Assembly: GCF_003344765.1 (NCBI RefSeq)
Contig: NZ_QPMH01000027.1
Location: 1 to 43,841 of the forward strand
Reading direction: 5' to 3'
DNA length: 43,841 nucleotides
Origin: Ferruginivarius sediminum
GTDB lineage: Bacteria; Pseudomonadota; Alphaproteobacteria; Kiloniellales; Rhodovibrionaceae
Part shown: positions 24,749 through 35,125 of the stretch, piece after piece
Position numbering within the stretch: position 1 is the stretch's first letter
Layout: every line of letters starts with the position of its first letter
Notes under the pieces: generated by a model
Database searches by the model: none
Told to the model about the DNA's origin: nothing
Seen by the model: only the letters and a program-made list of their open reading frames with translations
Position numbers and translations under genes: made by a program

Positions 24749-25531
24749 CTACCGGCCGCTGAACGAGGGCTTGCGCTTCTCCAGGAAGGCCTTCATGCCC
24801 TCCACCTTGTCGTCGCTGGCGAACAGCACCTGGAGTGCCTTGCGCTCCATCAGCAGCGCGCCTTCCAGCGACGCGTCGGGCCCGTGGACCACGACCTCCT
24901 TGATCTGCTCGACGGCAAGCGGCGGCATCGAGGCAATGGTCCGCGCGGTGGAAAGGGCAGTCTCCAGCACCTCGGCGTCCGGCACCACCTTGCTGACGAA
25001 GCCCATCGAGAAAGCTTCCTGCGCGGAGATTATCTCGCCCGTCAAGGTCAGGCGCATGGTCTGGTACTTGCCGATGGTCCGCGCCAGGCGCTGCGTGCCG
25101 CCCGCGCCCGGCATTATGCCGACCCGCACTTCCGGCTGGCCCAGCTTGGCGCCCTCGCCCGCGATGATGATGTCGGTGTTGAGCGCCAGTTCCAGGCCGC
25201 CGCCCAGGGCATAGCCGTTGACGGCCGATATCACCGGATGCGGGCAGTCCGACACCGCGCGCCAGAGCCGTTCCGTATGGCGCAGGTACATCTCCACGGC
25301 ACTGGTGTCCACCATGTCGCGGATGTCGGCCCCGGCGGCGAAGGCTTCCTCGTTGCCGGTAATCACGACGCAACGTACGTCCGTGTCCGCCGAAAGCTCC
25401 TGAAACACCTCCGCAAGGCGCTGGCGAAGCTGCATGTTGAGGGCGTTGCGCGCCTTCGGCCGGTTCAACCGCACCAGCGCCACATGCTCTTCCGGCCGTT
25501 CCAGGAGGACGGTGTCCTGATAGTCGCTCAT
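24749..25531 (-). CDS. Enoyl-CoA hydratase (PaaF-like)
   Basis: This 260-residue crotonase-fold protein hydrates a 2-enoyl-CoA to the 3-hydroxyacyl-CoA. Both catalytic glutamates of active hydratases are present, in NGYALGGGLELAL and LGQPEVRVGIMPGAGGTQRL, and the oxyanion hole stretch is AFAAGADIRDM. It most resembles 2,3-dehydroadipyl-CoA hydratase. It is the last gene of the ligase-crotonase-thiolase-hydratase operon, starting 4 nt after the thiolase stop. Confidence 0.9.
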   Translation of the reverse strand: MSDYQDTVLLERPEEHVALVRLNRPKARNALNMQLRQRLAEVFQELSADTDVRCVVITGNEEAFAAGADIRDMVDTSAVEMYLRHTERLWRAVSDCPHPVISAVNGYALGGGLELALNTDIIIAGEGAKLGQPEVRVGIMPGAGGTQRLARTIGKYQTMRLTLTGEIISAQEAFSMGFVSKVVPDAEVLETALSTARTIASMPPLAVEQIKEVVVHGPDASLEGALLMERKALQVLFASDDKVEGMKAFLEKRKPSFSGR

Positions 25532-25535
25532 TCGA

Positions 25536-26737
<1,202 letters not shown>

Positions 26738-26741
<4 letters not shown>

Positions 26742-27547
26742 AGCGGCGATCCCTTCTTGAAGTTCGGGCGGCGCTTCTCGCGCAGGGAGGCCAGGCCCTC
26801 GCGCACGTCCGCACCGTTGAAGCCCATGAATTCGAGCGCCAGCGAGGTGTCGAACGACGGGCCGGCCATGCGCAGCCAGTTGTTCAGCGCGTACTTGGTC
26901 CAGCGAATCGCCGTCGGCGAGCCGGCGGCGAGCTTGGCCGCCACTTCCAGCGCCTTGTCGTCGACCTCTGCGTCCTCGGCGCAGAGCGAGACGAGGCCGA
27001 TACGCTCGGCCTCCTCGCCACTAACCGCCTCGCAAAGAAGGAGATGATATTTCGCCTTCGCCATGCCGCAGAGCAGCGGCCAGACGATGGCCGCGTGATC
27101 GCCGGCAGCCACGCCCAGGCGGGTGTGGCCGTCGATGATACGCGCGGTCTTCCCGGCAACGGAGACATCGGCCAGCAGCCCGGCCACCAGCCCGGCGCCC
27201 ACCGCCGGTCCGCGAATCGCCGAGACGATGGGCTTGGAGCAGTTGATGACGTTGTAGACAAGATCACGCGCCTCTTTCCAGACGCGGGTCAGAACCTCGA
27301 AGTCCTGCGTCATCTGCTCCACAAGGTCGAGGTCGCCCCCGGCGGAGAACGCTTCGCCCGCACCGCGGATGATCGCGACGTCAACGTCCGGATCGGCGTC
27401 GATCTCGCGCCATACCCGCACCAGCTCGCCGTGCATGACTTCATCGGCGGCGTTCAGGCGGCCGGGGTTCTCCATGGTGATGCGGAGAACGCGCTCCTGC
27501 GGCCAGTCGAACTTGAGGCGTTCGTAGTCGCTGTATCGCTGGGTCAT
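26738..27547 (-). CDS. Crotonase-fold protein lacking both hydratase glutamates
   Basis: This 269-residue protein has the enoyl-CoA hydratase/isomerase fold, with the first oxyanion strand AFSAGGDLDLVEQM. The two positions that carry catalytic Glu in hydratases read GAGLVAGLLADV and IIDGHTRLGVAAGDH instead. It is therefore unlikely to be a standard hydratase; isomerase, hydrolase, decarboxylase or C-C lyase activity is possible. The Asp residues of IIDG and GDH are candidate acid/base groups. It sits between the ligase and the thiolase with 4-nt overlaps on both sides, so its reaction is probably an early step after CoA activation. Confidence 0.85.
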
Positions 27548-29097
27548 ATCTTCTTCTCGCGCCCCTTCCAGTACGGCTCTTTCAGAACGTTCTTCTGAAT
27601 CTTGCCGATCGGCGTCTTGGGGAACTCGGTGACGAATTCGATCAATCGGGGCCGCTTGAACCGGGCAAGCCGTTCCGCGCAGTGCGCTTCCAGCTCCTCC
27701 TGGCTCACGCCACCCTCAGATTTCAGGCGGACGTGGGCGGCCGGCACTTCGCCCCATTTGTCGTCGGGGATGCCGAACACCGCGCACTCCGCCACGGCGT
27801 CGTGGGAATAGAGCGCGTCCTCGATTTCCTTCGGATAGATGTTCTCGCCGCCGGAAATGATCATGTCCTTGGAGCGGTCGACCAGCGTGATGAAGCCTTC
27901 CCCGTCGATGGTCGCGAGATCGCCGGTCCAGCCCCAGCCGTCGGAGAACTTGAAGAAACCGGCGGTCTGCTCGGGCTCGCCATAGTATTCCAGCATGACG
28001 TTGTCACCCTTGGAGACGACCTCGCCCACTTCGCCCGGCGCGACCGGCTTGCCCTCCGGGTCCACCACTCGGACGTCCACGTTGTAGGCCTGCCGGCCGA
28101 CAGCCCCCAGCTTCTCCGGCAGATACCAGGGACGCAGGACCGCCACGACGCCGACTTCCGACTGGCCGTAGATCTGGGTGATCCGAACGTCGGGCAGGCG
28201 CTTCATCATCTCCGCCTGCACCCAGTCGGGCATCGGTGCACCGGCGAAACTGAGTTTGCGGAAGGTCGCATAGTCCGCCGCGTCGAATTCCGGGTCGCTC
28301 ACCGCCATGCTGACCTGTGTGGGAACCATGAAGGCCGCTGTCATCCCGGTTTCCCGCACCATCCGGGCGAACGCGCGGGTATCCCACTTGGTAAGGAAGG
28401 TGCAGGTGGCCCCGGCCAGCACGGCGGGCTGGAACATGATGTTGAGCGCCGCGACGTGGAACAGGGGGGTCACGATGCCGACCACGTCGCGCTCGTCGAT
28501 GGCCTCCTCGACCATCACCGTGTGTGCGGTGGTATCGCGGTTGCGGTGGCTGGCAAGGACGCCCTTGGGCCGGCCCGTGGTGCCGCCGGTGTACGTCATG
28601 CAGAAGGGATCGTCCTCGCGAAGCTCAACATCCGGCTCGTCTTCGGGCTGGCCTTGCAGGTAAGCCTCGAAGGTCGTCGCACCGCCTGCCTCGCCGCCGA
28701 TCACGACCGTCTTCCTGAGTTTCGGGAGCCGTCCCTCGACGGCCGACACCTTCTCTGCCAGCGCCCGCTCGAAGAACAGCAGTTCCACGTCCGCCTTATC
28801 CAGCACGTACTGCAGTTCTTCCGGCGCGTAGAGTACCGAGACGTTCACGAGGACATAGCCGGTGCGCGCCACGCCGAAGAACACGGTCCCGTATTCCGGC
28901 CGGTTGCGGCACAGGATCGCCACCTTGGCACCCTTTTCCAGGCCCTCGTTCAAAAGCGCGTGCGCGAGCCGGTTGGCCGAGGCGTCCAGGTCCCGGTAAA
29001 GCGTGGCCGTACCGTCCCAAAGGATCGCCGGCTTGTCCGGAAACCGGTATGCGGAACGGCGCAGCATGTCGCCGGTGAGCATCGGCTTGCTCCCCAT
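27544..29097 (-). CDS. Acyl-CoA ligase (AMP-forming)
   Basis: This 517-residue ANL-superfamily enzyme activates a carboxylic acid to its CoA thioester via the acyl-AMP. Visible motifs are YTGGTTGRPKGV (A3), QIYGQSEVG (A5 region), WGWTGDLA (A7) and PIGKIQKNVL near the end with the catalytic Lys499. The ATG at 29097 is preceded by AAGGA at 7-nt spacing. It is the first gene of the minus-strand operon and diverges from iclR across a promoter region with an IclR palindrome. The acid is unknown; the downstream thiolase points to a short or mid-chain dicarboxylate or an alicyclic acid. Confidence 0.92.
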   Translation of the reverse strand: MGSKPMLTGDMLRRSAYRFPDKPAILWDGTATLYRDLDASANRLAHALLNEGLEKGAKVAILCRNRPEYGTVFFGVARTGYVLVNVSVLYAPEELQYVLDKADVELLFFERALAEKVSAVEGRLPKLRKTVVIGGEAGGATTFEAYLQGQPEDEPDVELREDDPFCMTYTGGTTGRPKGVLASHRNRDTTAHTVMVEEAIDERDVVGIVTPLFHVAALNIMFQPAVLAGATCTFLTKWDTRAFARMVRETGMTAAFMVPTQVSMAVSDPEFDAADYATFRKLSFAGAPMPDWVQAEMMKRLPDVRITQIYGQSEVGVVAVLRPWYLPEKLGAVGRQAYNVDVRVVDPEGKPVAPGEVGEVVSKGDNVMLEYYGEPEQTAGFFKFSDGWGWTGDLATIDGEGFITLVDRSKDMIISGGENIYPKEIEDALYSHDAVAECAVFGIPDDKWGEVPAAHVRLKSEGGVSQEELEAHCAERLARFKRPRLIEFVTEFPKTPIGKIQKNVLKEPYWKGREKKI

Positions 29098-29167
29098 AAT
29101 TTCGTCCTTGTCGGCCTCGACTTTCGTTCGATGCAGGGTTAGCTTCAATGAGAAATTGCAGAATACA

Positions 29168-29185
29168 GTTCCGCACAGCGGAATA
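29168..29185. promoter_or_regulatory. IclR operator candidate, ligase/iclR divergent promoter
   Basis: GTTCCGCACAGCGGAATA holds the perfect palindrome TTCCGC-ACA-GCGGAA at 29169-29183. The match at 35293-35310 agrees in 17 of 18 positions. TTCC(G/A)-type palindromes of about 15 bp are typical of IclR-family sites. It lies just before the iclR start, which would allow autoregulation, and 71 nt before the ligase start. Confidence 0.75.
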
Positions 29186-29197
29186 GTGAGGGGGCCC

Positions 29198-29956
29198 TTG
29201 ATCGAGAAAAAGGACAGGCAGTTCGTCGACGCCCTGGCGCGTGGGCTCGCGATCCTGGAGACGTTCTCGCGAGCGAACACGCCGCTGAGCAACAAACAGC
29301 TCACCCAGCGCACGGGGCTGGCGCCGTCCACGGTCAGCCGCCTTACCCATACCCTGACAACCCTCGGCTATCTGCGCCTGGACGAGTCCTCTCGCCGCTA
29401 TGCCCTGACGCCCAAGACGGTCTCGCTGGGCTACTCGGTGCTGGAGGGCTTCACGCTGGTCGACCGCATCCATCCGCTGCTGGAACGCCTGGCGGCCAAG
29501 ACCGGCGAAACCGCGGCACTTGCCGTTCGCGACGGCCTCCACGTCACCTTCCTCAGCGCCGTGCAGGGGAACAGCCTTGTCGCCGTGCGACTGGCCACCG
29601 GCGCGCGCCTGCCCATCGCGGTGTCGGCGGCGGGCCTTGCCCTCCTCACCCAGATGCCGGAGCGCGAACGCCGCATGACCGCCGCGCGGATCCGTGCCGA
29701 CCTGCTGCGCCGGGACGGCGACGTGCAAGGCTTCAGCGACCGCCTGGAGAAGGCGCTTGCCTCGCCCGTGGTCGTGGTCCGGAACGTCTGGAAGAAGGGG
29801 ATCGGCGGCCTTGCCGTGGGCCTGACCGACGGCGCCAGCCAGTTCGCCCTGACCCTCCCCGTCTCCACCGGCGCGGTGTCCTGCGAGGAAATGTCGGGCG
29901 AACTGACGACGGCCTTGCAGGAAGTCGCGGAGGAAGTCAGGGCCGGTCAGCACTGA
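29198..29956 (+). CDS. IclR-family transcriptional regulator
   Basis: This 252-residue regulator has an N-terminal winged helix (FVDALARGLAILETFSR, then LTQRTGLAPSTVSRLTHTL) and a C-terminal effector domain from about residue 75. The TTG at 29198 is preferred since GAGGGGG lies just upstream; a GTG 12 nt earlier is possible. IclR regulators of this type often control aromatic or dicarboxylate catabolism. It is divergent from the ligase operon, and its 3' end overlaps the end of the convergent dehydrogenase gene by 10 nt. Confidence 0.9.
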   Translation: MIEKKDRQFVDALARGLAILETFSRANTPLSNKQLTQRTGLAPSTVSRLTHTLTTLGYLRLDESSRRYALTPKTVSLGYSVLEGFTLVDRIHPLLERLAAKTGETAALAVRDGLHVTFLSAVQGNSLVAVRLATGARLPIAVSAAGLALLTQMPERERRMTAARIRADLLRRDGDVQGFSDRLEKALASPVVVVRNVWKKGIGGLAVGLTDGASQFALTLPVSTGAVSCEEMSGELTTALQEVAEEVRAGQH

Positions 29957-31443
29957 CCCGCCGGCAGCCCGAGCAGCGCACGCCGGCGCAGCCACTGGCT
30001 GGGGCGGTAGCGGTCGTCCCCGGTGATCGCCTGCGCCTGCTGGAGGATGCGGTGGACCTTCGACGGCTCCATGGCATCGCAGAGTTCCAGCGGCCCTTTG
30101 GGATAGTTCAGGCCGAGGCGCATGGCGAGATCGATCTCGTCCGGCCGCGCCAGCCCGATCTGCGCCATCTCGCAGCCCAGATTGCCAACCATCGCGGCAA
30201 TCCGCTGCGCGATGAAGCCGGCGGAATCGCCGATGGCGGTGACGCCGCGAACCTTGCCCAGCAGGTCGATCACGCTGTCCCGCGTCACGCCGTCCACGCC
30301 CGGCGCGGTCATCACCACGACCCGCCTGGAGGTATCGAACATCGTATCGACGGCGACGAGCCGGCGGGCATCGACGCCCGTGCGGACGGCCAGCGCCGTG
30401 CAGTCCTCCCCGATGGGCGCGGCGAGTAGCGGCGCCTTTCCGTCATCCTCGCGAAGCTCCTCCGCGCCCGCTTCGGCAACCAGCTCGGCCAGACGGTCGT
30501 CCGGCTCTACCAGTACGACGCGCTGCGCCGGGCGAGTGCCGACGACGGCATCCGGGCTCTCCGGCTTCGCGTCCTCGCCGTACTCATAGAACCCCGCGCC
30601 GGTCTTGCGCCCCAGGCGTCCGGCCTCCCGCAGCGCCCGGTGCTGCGGCGTGGTGCGCAGGCGCGGATCGTTGAAGAAACTCTCCCAGACGAAGCGGGTC
30701 ACGGGATAGTTCACGTCGATCCCGGTCAGGTCCATCAGCTCGAACGGCCCCATGCGAAAGCCGCAGCAGTCGCGCATGACGGCATCCACCTGCGCGGGCG
30801 TGGCGACTCCTTCGTGGATCAGCGCCAGTGCTTCGGTCGTGTAGGCGCGGCCGCCGAAATTGACGAGGAAGCCGGGGGTGTCCTTCACCGTGACCGGCGT
30901 GCGCCCCATGCGCTCGCCCAGGCCGCTGAGCGCCTCGACCACCTCCGGGGCGGTATCGAGGGCGCGAACCACCTCGACCAGCTTCATCAACGGGACCGGA
31001 TTGAAGAAGTGCATGCCGGCGATACGCCCGCGCCGCGCACAGTTGGCGGCAATCGCGCCAATCGGCAGGGACGAGGTGTTGGAGGCCAGGATGCAGCGCT
31101 CCGACACCGTCTCTTCCAATTTCGCGAAGATCGCCTGCTTGACGTCGAGATCCTCGACCACCGCCTCGATGACGACGTCGCGGTCGGCCAAGTCGGAGAT
31201 CGCATCCGCCACCGACAACCGGGCAACCGCCGCCTCGACGTCCGCGGCCGACATGCGCCCTTTCTCGACCTGCCGTTCAAGGCGCTTGCGGACCTGTTGC
31301 AGCCCGCGTTCGCCGGCAGCGGCGTCGGCGTCGTGAAGGCGGGTGTCAATGCCGCCGACGGCGGCGACCTGCGCAATGCCGGTCCCCATGGCGCCGGCGC
31401 CGATGATTCCCAGCTTCAGTTGCGCGGCATTCGGATCAAACAT
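29947..31443 (-). CDS. 3-hydroxyacyl-CoA dehydrogenase (PaaH/PaaC-like, two HAD modules)
   Basis: This 498-residue NAD enzyme oxidises a 3-hydroxyacyl-CoA, such as 3-hydroxyadipyl-CoA, to the 3-keto form. The Rossmann motif GIIGAGAMGTGIA is at residues 12-24 and the catalytic His145 is in GMHFFNPV. The C-terminal domain is followed by a second helical HAD-like unit (GVTAIGDSAGFIAQRIAAMV, PKGPLELCDAM), which gives the ~500-residue length of the phenylacetate-pathway enzymes rather than the ~285 of short forms. It is the last gene of the dctPQM-SDR-HAD operon and starts 40 nt after the SDR stop. Confidence 0.9.
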   Translation of the reverse strand: MFDPNAAQLKLGIIGAGAMGTGIAQVAAVGGIDTRLHDADAAAGERGLQQVRKRLERQVEKGRMSAADVEAAVARLSVADAISDLADRDVVIEAVVEDLDVKQAIFAKLEETVSERCILASNTSSLPIGAIAANCARRGRIAGMHFFNPVPLMKLVEVVRALDTAPEVVEALSGLGERMGRTPVTVKDTPGFLVNFGGRAYTTEALALIHEGVATPAQVDAVMRDCCGFRMGPFELMDLTGIDVNYPVTRFVWESFFNDPRLRTTPQHRALREAGRLGRKTGAGFYEYGEDAKPESPDAVVGTRPAQRVVLVEPDDRLAELVAEAGAEELREDDGKAPLLAAPIGEDCTALAVRTGVDARRLVAVDTMFDTSRRVVVMTAPGVDGVTRDSVIDLLGKVRGVTAIGDSAGFIAQRIAAMVGNLGCEMAQIGLARPDEIDLAMRLGLNYPKGPLELCDAMEPSKVHRILQQAQAITGDDRYRPSQWLRRRALLGLPAGQC

Positions 31444-31483
31444 CTATCCCTGGTCCTGTTCGCGTGAATGAAAGCGTGGACGC

Positions 31484-32257
31484 TCACAAGAGCGAGCGTA
31501 CGAGACCGCCGTCGACGGTGATGTTCTGGCCCGTGACGTAGCCGGCGTGACGGCTGCAAAGGAATGCGCAGAAGGGGCCGAAGTCCTCGGCCGTGCCCAG
31601 ACGGCCCGCCGGAATCGACTGGGCCATGCGCGCCTTCGCCTCGTCCTGCGTGATGCCCTGCTGTTCCGCCTGGGCGGCGTAGACCCGTCGCAGCGCCCCG
31701 GTGTCCATCAGACCCGGCAGAAGGTTATTGATCGTCACGCCCTGCCCCGCCACTTCGCGGGCCAGCGTCGCCATCGCGCCATGCAGTCCTGCACGCGCCC
31801 CGTTCGCCAGCGCCATGTTCGGATACGGCTCGCGCACCGCGAAGGAGGTGACGTTCACGACCCGGCCGAAGCCGCGCTCGGCCATGCCGGGGACGAACAT
31901 GCGCGCGGCCTCGATGGCGGCCAACATGTTGGTCTCGATGGCGCGCCGCCAGGTGTCGAGGTCGTGCTGCAGGAATGCGCCGGGTGGCGGCCCGCCGGCG
32001 TTGGTGACGACGATGTCGAACGGCCCGTGCTGTGCCGAGACGCTCTCAAGGAACGCGGTCCGGGCACCGGCGTCGGCGATGTCGCCCTGCGCGAAGGCGG
32101 CGCCGAGTTCATCAGCCGCCGCCTTGCCGCTTTCGGGGTCGCGGCCGTTGATCGTCAGGGTCACGCCGGCCTCGTCTAGCGCGCGCGCACACGCCAGGCC
32201 AAGGCCTTTGGTGCCACCCAGGACGAGGGCCTTGCGGCCGGATATGCCAAGATCCAT
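31484..32257 (-). CDS. SDR-family protein without the YxxxK motif
   Basis: This 257-residue short-chain dehydrogenase-fold protein keeps the cofactor motif VLGGTKGLGLACA, the NAG element VTNAGGPPPG and the catalytic-region Ser in VTSFAVREP. Where the Tyr and Lys of YxxxK should fall it reads NMALANGARAGL. An Ala and an Arg replace them. A known SDR branch with a similar ALSNGARAGL sequence is annotated as 3-oxoacyl reductase but its chemistry is unclear. It lies between dctM and the 3-hydroxyacyl-CoA dehydrogenase with 39-40 nt gaps, so it is probably part of the same catabolic route. Confidence 0.85.
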   Translation of the reverse strand: MDLGISGRKALVLGGTKGLGLACARALDEAGVTLTINGRDPESGKAAADELGAAFAQGDIADAGARTAFLESVSAQHGPFDIVVTNAGGPPPGAFLQHDLDTWRRAIETNMLAAIEAARMFVPGMAERGFGRVVNVTSFAVREPYPNMALANGARAGLHGAMATLAREVAGQGVTINNLLPGLMDTGALRRVYAAQAEQQGITQDEAKARMAQSIPAGRLGTAEDFGPFCAFLCSRHAGYVTGQNITVDGGLVRSLL

Positions 32258-32296
32258 CGGACTCCCCCGTTTAGCTGCGTTCGTGAAAGCCCGCCG

Positions 32297-33601
32297 CTAC
32301 ATCAACGACGGCAGGTAGGTGACGATCTCGGGCATCAGGGCAAAGCCCACAATCGCCGCGGCGAAGATGAGAATGAAGGGAATCACCGCGCGATACATCT
32401 CCTGAACCGGGACGTCCGGCGCCACCCCCTTCAGCGCGAAGAGCGTATAGCCGAACGGTGGCGTGATCCCGCCCACCGACATGTTGATGAGGAAGATCAG
32501 CCAGAACCACACCGGATCGAACGCAAGCGCGCCCACGATCGGCAGATAGATCGGCACCAGCATGATCATCAGCGCGATCTGGTCGACGAACATGCACAGC
32601 ACGAAGGGAAGCACCTGGAGGATGGCGAACATCATCCAGCGGTCCCAGTCGAGCTCGGTCACGGCGCGAACCAGTGTCGAGGTGGCGCCGCTCATGTTCA
32701 GCACCTGGCTGAACGACACCGAGCAGGCCATGATGATCAGGATGATCGCGGTGATCCACGCGGTGGAGCCCAGCGCCTCGCGCAGCCCGCTCAAGGTGAG
32801 CTTGCCCATCGCGGCGGTCACCGCCAGCGCCGCGACCACGCCCATCGCCGCGGATTCCGTGGGCGTCGCCACGCCGCCGAGGATCAGCCCCAGAATCGTC
32901 GCGATGATCAGCAGGAACGGCAGCGCCCGCGACGCCGTCGCCAGCCGCTCCATGGCCGGTGCGTCGACGCGCGGGCTTGCGGGTGCCAGTTCGGGCGCAA
33001 TACGCGCGCGCACCATAAGATAGACGAAGAATATCGCCGCCAGCACCAGGCCGGGCAGTATCCCGGCGACCAGCAGGGACGCGATGGAAACCTTCGCCAG
33101 CATACCCAGGACGATGGCCATGATGCTTGGCGGAATGATCGGCGCCAGGCTGGCCCCGGCGAAGATGGCGCCGATGGACATGCGCCGATCGTAGCGCCGC
33201 TCCACCATCTCGGGCAGCAGCGAGCTACCCATCATCGCCGTCACCGCCATCGCCGAGCCCGAAAGCGCGCCGAACAGGGTCGACAGGACGACGCAGACCG
33301 TGAACAGCCGCGCCCGGAAGTTCCCGACAAGCGCATCCACCGCGTCGAACAAGATCGCGACGGAGCCCGTGCGGAACAGGATCTCGCCCAGCAGGATGAA
33401 CATCGGGATCGCCGCCAGCGACACGCTGGTGCTGGTAGCGTACATCGAACTGACGATCAGGCTGACGCCGCTGAGGTCGCCGGTCAGCAGGACCAGTCCG
33501 AGGATATTCATCGCCAGGAAGGCGACGAAGACCGGAAGGCCGGCGGTGAACAGGACCAGCAGGAGGCCGAAGCCGCCACTCAGGAATACGTACCAGTCCA
33601 T
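32297..33601 (-). CDS. dctM: TRAP transporter large permease (DctM)
   Basis: This 434-residue integral membrane protein is the 12-helix channel subunit of a TRAP importer that uses a sodium or proton gradient. FGALSGSAMAVTAMMGSSLLPEM and APIIPPSIMAIVLGML are classic DctM loops, and SVGGITPPFGYTLFALKG is the conserved segment near the end. The ATG at 33601 gives MDWYVFLSGG, a normal DctM start, and overlaps dctQ by 22 nt. Confidence 0.93.
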   Translation of the reverse strand: MDWYVFLSGGFGLLLVLFTAGLPVFVAFLAMNILGLVLLTGDLSGVSLIVSSMYATSTSVSLAAIPMFILLGEILFRTGSVAILFDAVDALVGNFRARLFTVCVVLSTLFGALSGSAMAVTAMMGSSLLPEMVERRYDRRMSIGAIFAGASLAPIIPPSIMAIVLGMLAKVSIASLLVAGILPGLVLAAIFFVYLMVRARIAPELAPASPRVDAPAMERLATASRALPFLLIIATILGLILGGVATPTESAAMGVVAALAVTAAMGKLTLSGLREALGSTAWITAIILIIMACSVSFSQVLNMSGATSTLVRAVTELDWDRWMMFAILQVLPFVLCMFVDQIALMIMLVPIYLPIVGALAFDPVWFWLIFLINMSVGGITPPFGYTLFALKGVAPDVPVQEMYRAVIPFILIFAAAIVGFALMPEIVTYLPSLM

Positions 33602-34113
33602 TCGTGCTCCCGCGCGTCCCGCGGGGCTTCGAGCAGGTGGCGCAGAAAATACAGCGCCGCGCTCAGAAGCCCGTAGGCGATGGTTCCGGTGACCCACCAC
33701 TTGGGCCAGGCCGTGACCGTGATCATCTGGACCCCGGTCTGGTAATGCTGGAGGGCCGCGTCCGCCCCGTACCAGCCGCAGATGCCGCAGACGGCGAAGC
33801 CGGCGGCGTTGCCCAGCCGCGCCAGGGCAACGCGCACGGGTGGCGGCGCGCCGTCAACGGCGAAGGTCATGGCGACGTGCGCGTTCTCTCGCGTGATCCG
33901 CGGCACGGCGAGGAATGTCAGCACCGACAGGGCGACCATGACGGAGTCGCCCGACCAGCCGAGCGGCGCGTTGAAGGCATAGCGCATGACCACCTCCAGC
34001 GAGGTGACCAAGGCGATCGCCGCGACGGCCAGTATCGACAGTCCGTACGTCAGGTCCGCCAGGCGATCGTGCGAACGCAAAAGGGCGCCGAGACCGCGCG
34101 TTATCGCTTTCAT
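33580..34113 (-). CDS. dctQ: TRAP transporter small permease (DctQ)
   Basis: This 177-residue protein has the four-helix DctQ topology. The first helix is LSILAVAAIALVTSLEVVMRY, and the conserved RYAFNAPLGWSGD then PRITRENAHVAMTF follow. It partners DctM. The gene starts 25 nt after the dctP stop and overlaps dctM. Confidence 0.92.
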   Translation of the reverse strand: MKAITRGLGALLRSHDRLADLTYGLSILAVAAIALVTSLEVVMRYAFNAPLGWSGDSVMVALSVLTFLAVPRITRENAHVAMTFAVDGAPPPVRVALARLGNAAGFAVCGICGWYGADAALQHYQTGVQMITVTAWPKWWVTGTIAYGLLSAALYFLRHLLEAPRDAREHEWTGTYS

Positions 34114-34138
34114 CCCGGCGCCCTCCCCTCTGCGTCGC

Positions 34139-35125
34139 TTACTGTTCCGTCAGGCCCTTCTCGATCGCCATGTCGCGGAACTGCCGGCCGTCCTCGCCGG
34201 AGCGCTCGACGACATCCTGCCAGACGCCGGTGTTGAAGACCGCGTCGACACGCGGCGCCACGTCGGGACCGAACTCGGTGATCTCCATGCCGCGGCGCTT
34301 CAGCTCGGCTTCCTCTTCCGCCCACAGCATCTCGAAGTGCTCGCGGCCCTCGATCTCAAGCTGCTTGGCGGCTTCGATGAAGATGTCCTGTTCCTCGTCG
34401 CTGAGAGCGTTCCAGCTATCCAGGTTCATAAACAGCGACAGGTTTGTTACCCCGAATGTCGGCCGCGCCATGTAGTCGGCGACCTCGTACCACTTGTAGT
34501 CCAGCGCGCCGAACACCGGCCATGCGGCCCCGTCGACCACGCCCCGCTCCAGGGCGCCGTAGATCTCGCTGGCCGGCATCGTCACGACCGAACCGCCCAG
34601 TTCCTTGACGAAATGGTGGTAAGTGCCGGAAGCACGGATCTTCAGGCCCGACAGGTCGCCGCTCTCGCCGATCGGCTCGCGCAGCAGAACGTGATAGCCG
34701 GACGCGGCGGAGAACACGCCGATCAGCTTCAGGCCCCTCTTGTTGTAGTGCTGGTCGATCAGGTCGTAGATACCGCTTTCGCGCCGTTTCACGGGATCGT
34801 CCTCGATGGCGTCCATGCCGAACACCATCGCGGTCTGGCCCTTGTGATAGGCGCCGTGGGTGAAAAGCATGTCGAACAGGCCGCTGGACACGGGCTGAAG
34901 CTGCTCGAACGGCGGCACCGTCTCCGGTCCGCGCAGATCGATCTTCACCTCACCGTCCGACAGCTCCTCGACCCGCTTCGCGAAGCCGACGGCGAAGACG
35001 GGAACGGCATTGTAGCTCTCGCCCCAGCTCGTCAGCATCGTAAGGTCCTTGGCCTGGGCGGACAGCGCCAGCGCGCTTGCAATCGCCGTGGCACCGGCCA
35101 GGTTCAAGAGCTTCCTGAAATTCAT
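34139..35125 (-). CDS. dctP: TRAP transporter solute-binding protein (DctP)
   Basis: This 328-residue periplasmic protein begins with a Sec signal (residues 1-25, AQA cleavage). It carries the substrate-carboxylate-binding Arg region in LSGLKIRASGTYHH and the helix-rich DctP fold (ALERGVVDGAAWP). TRAP binding proteins of this kind take organic acids, consistent with the CoA-ligase module next door. It leads the dctPQM-SDR-HAD operon, 168 nt downstream of an IclR-type palindrome. Confidence 0.93.
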   Translation of the reverse strand: MNFRKLLNLAGATAIASALALSAQAKDLTMLTSWGESYNAVPVFAVGFAKRVEELSDGEVKIDLRGPETVPPFEQLQPVSSGLFDMLFTHGAYHKGQTAMVFGMDAIEDDPVKRRESGIYDLIDQHYNKRGLKLIGVFSAASGYHVLLREPIGESGDLSGLKIRASGTYHHFVKELGGSVVTMPASEIYGALERGVVDGAAWPVFGALDYKWYEVADYMARPTFGVTNLSLFMNLDSWNALSDEEQDIFIEAAKQLEIEGREHFEMLWAEEEAELKRRGMEITEFGPDVAPRVDAVFNTGVWQDVVERSGEDGRQFRDMAIEKGLTEQ

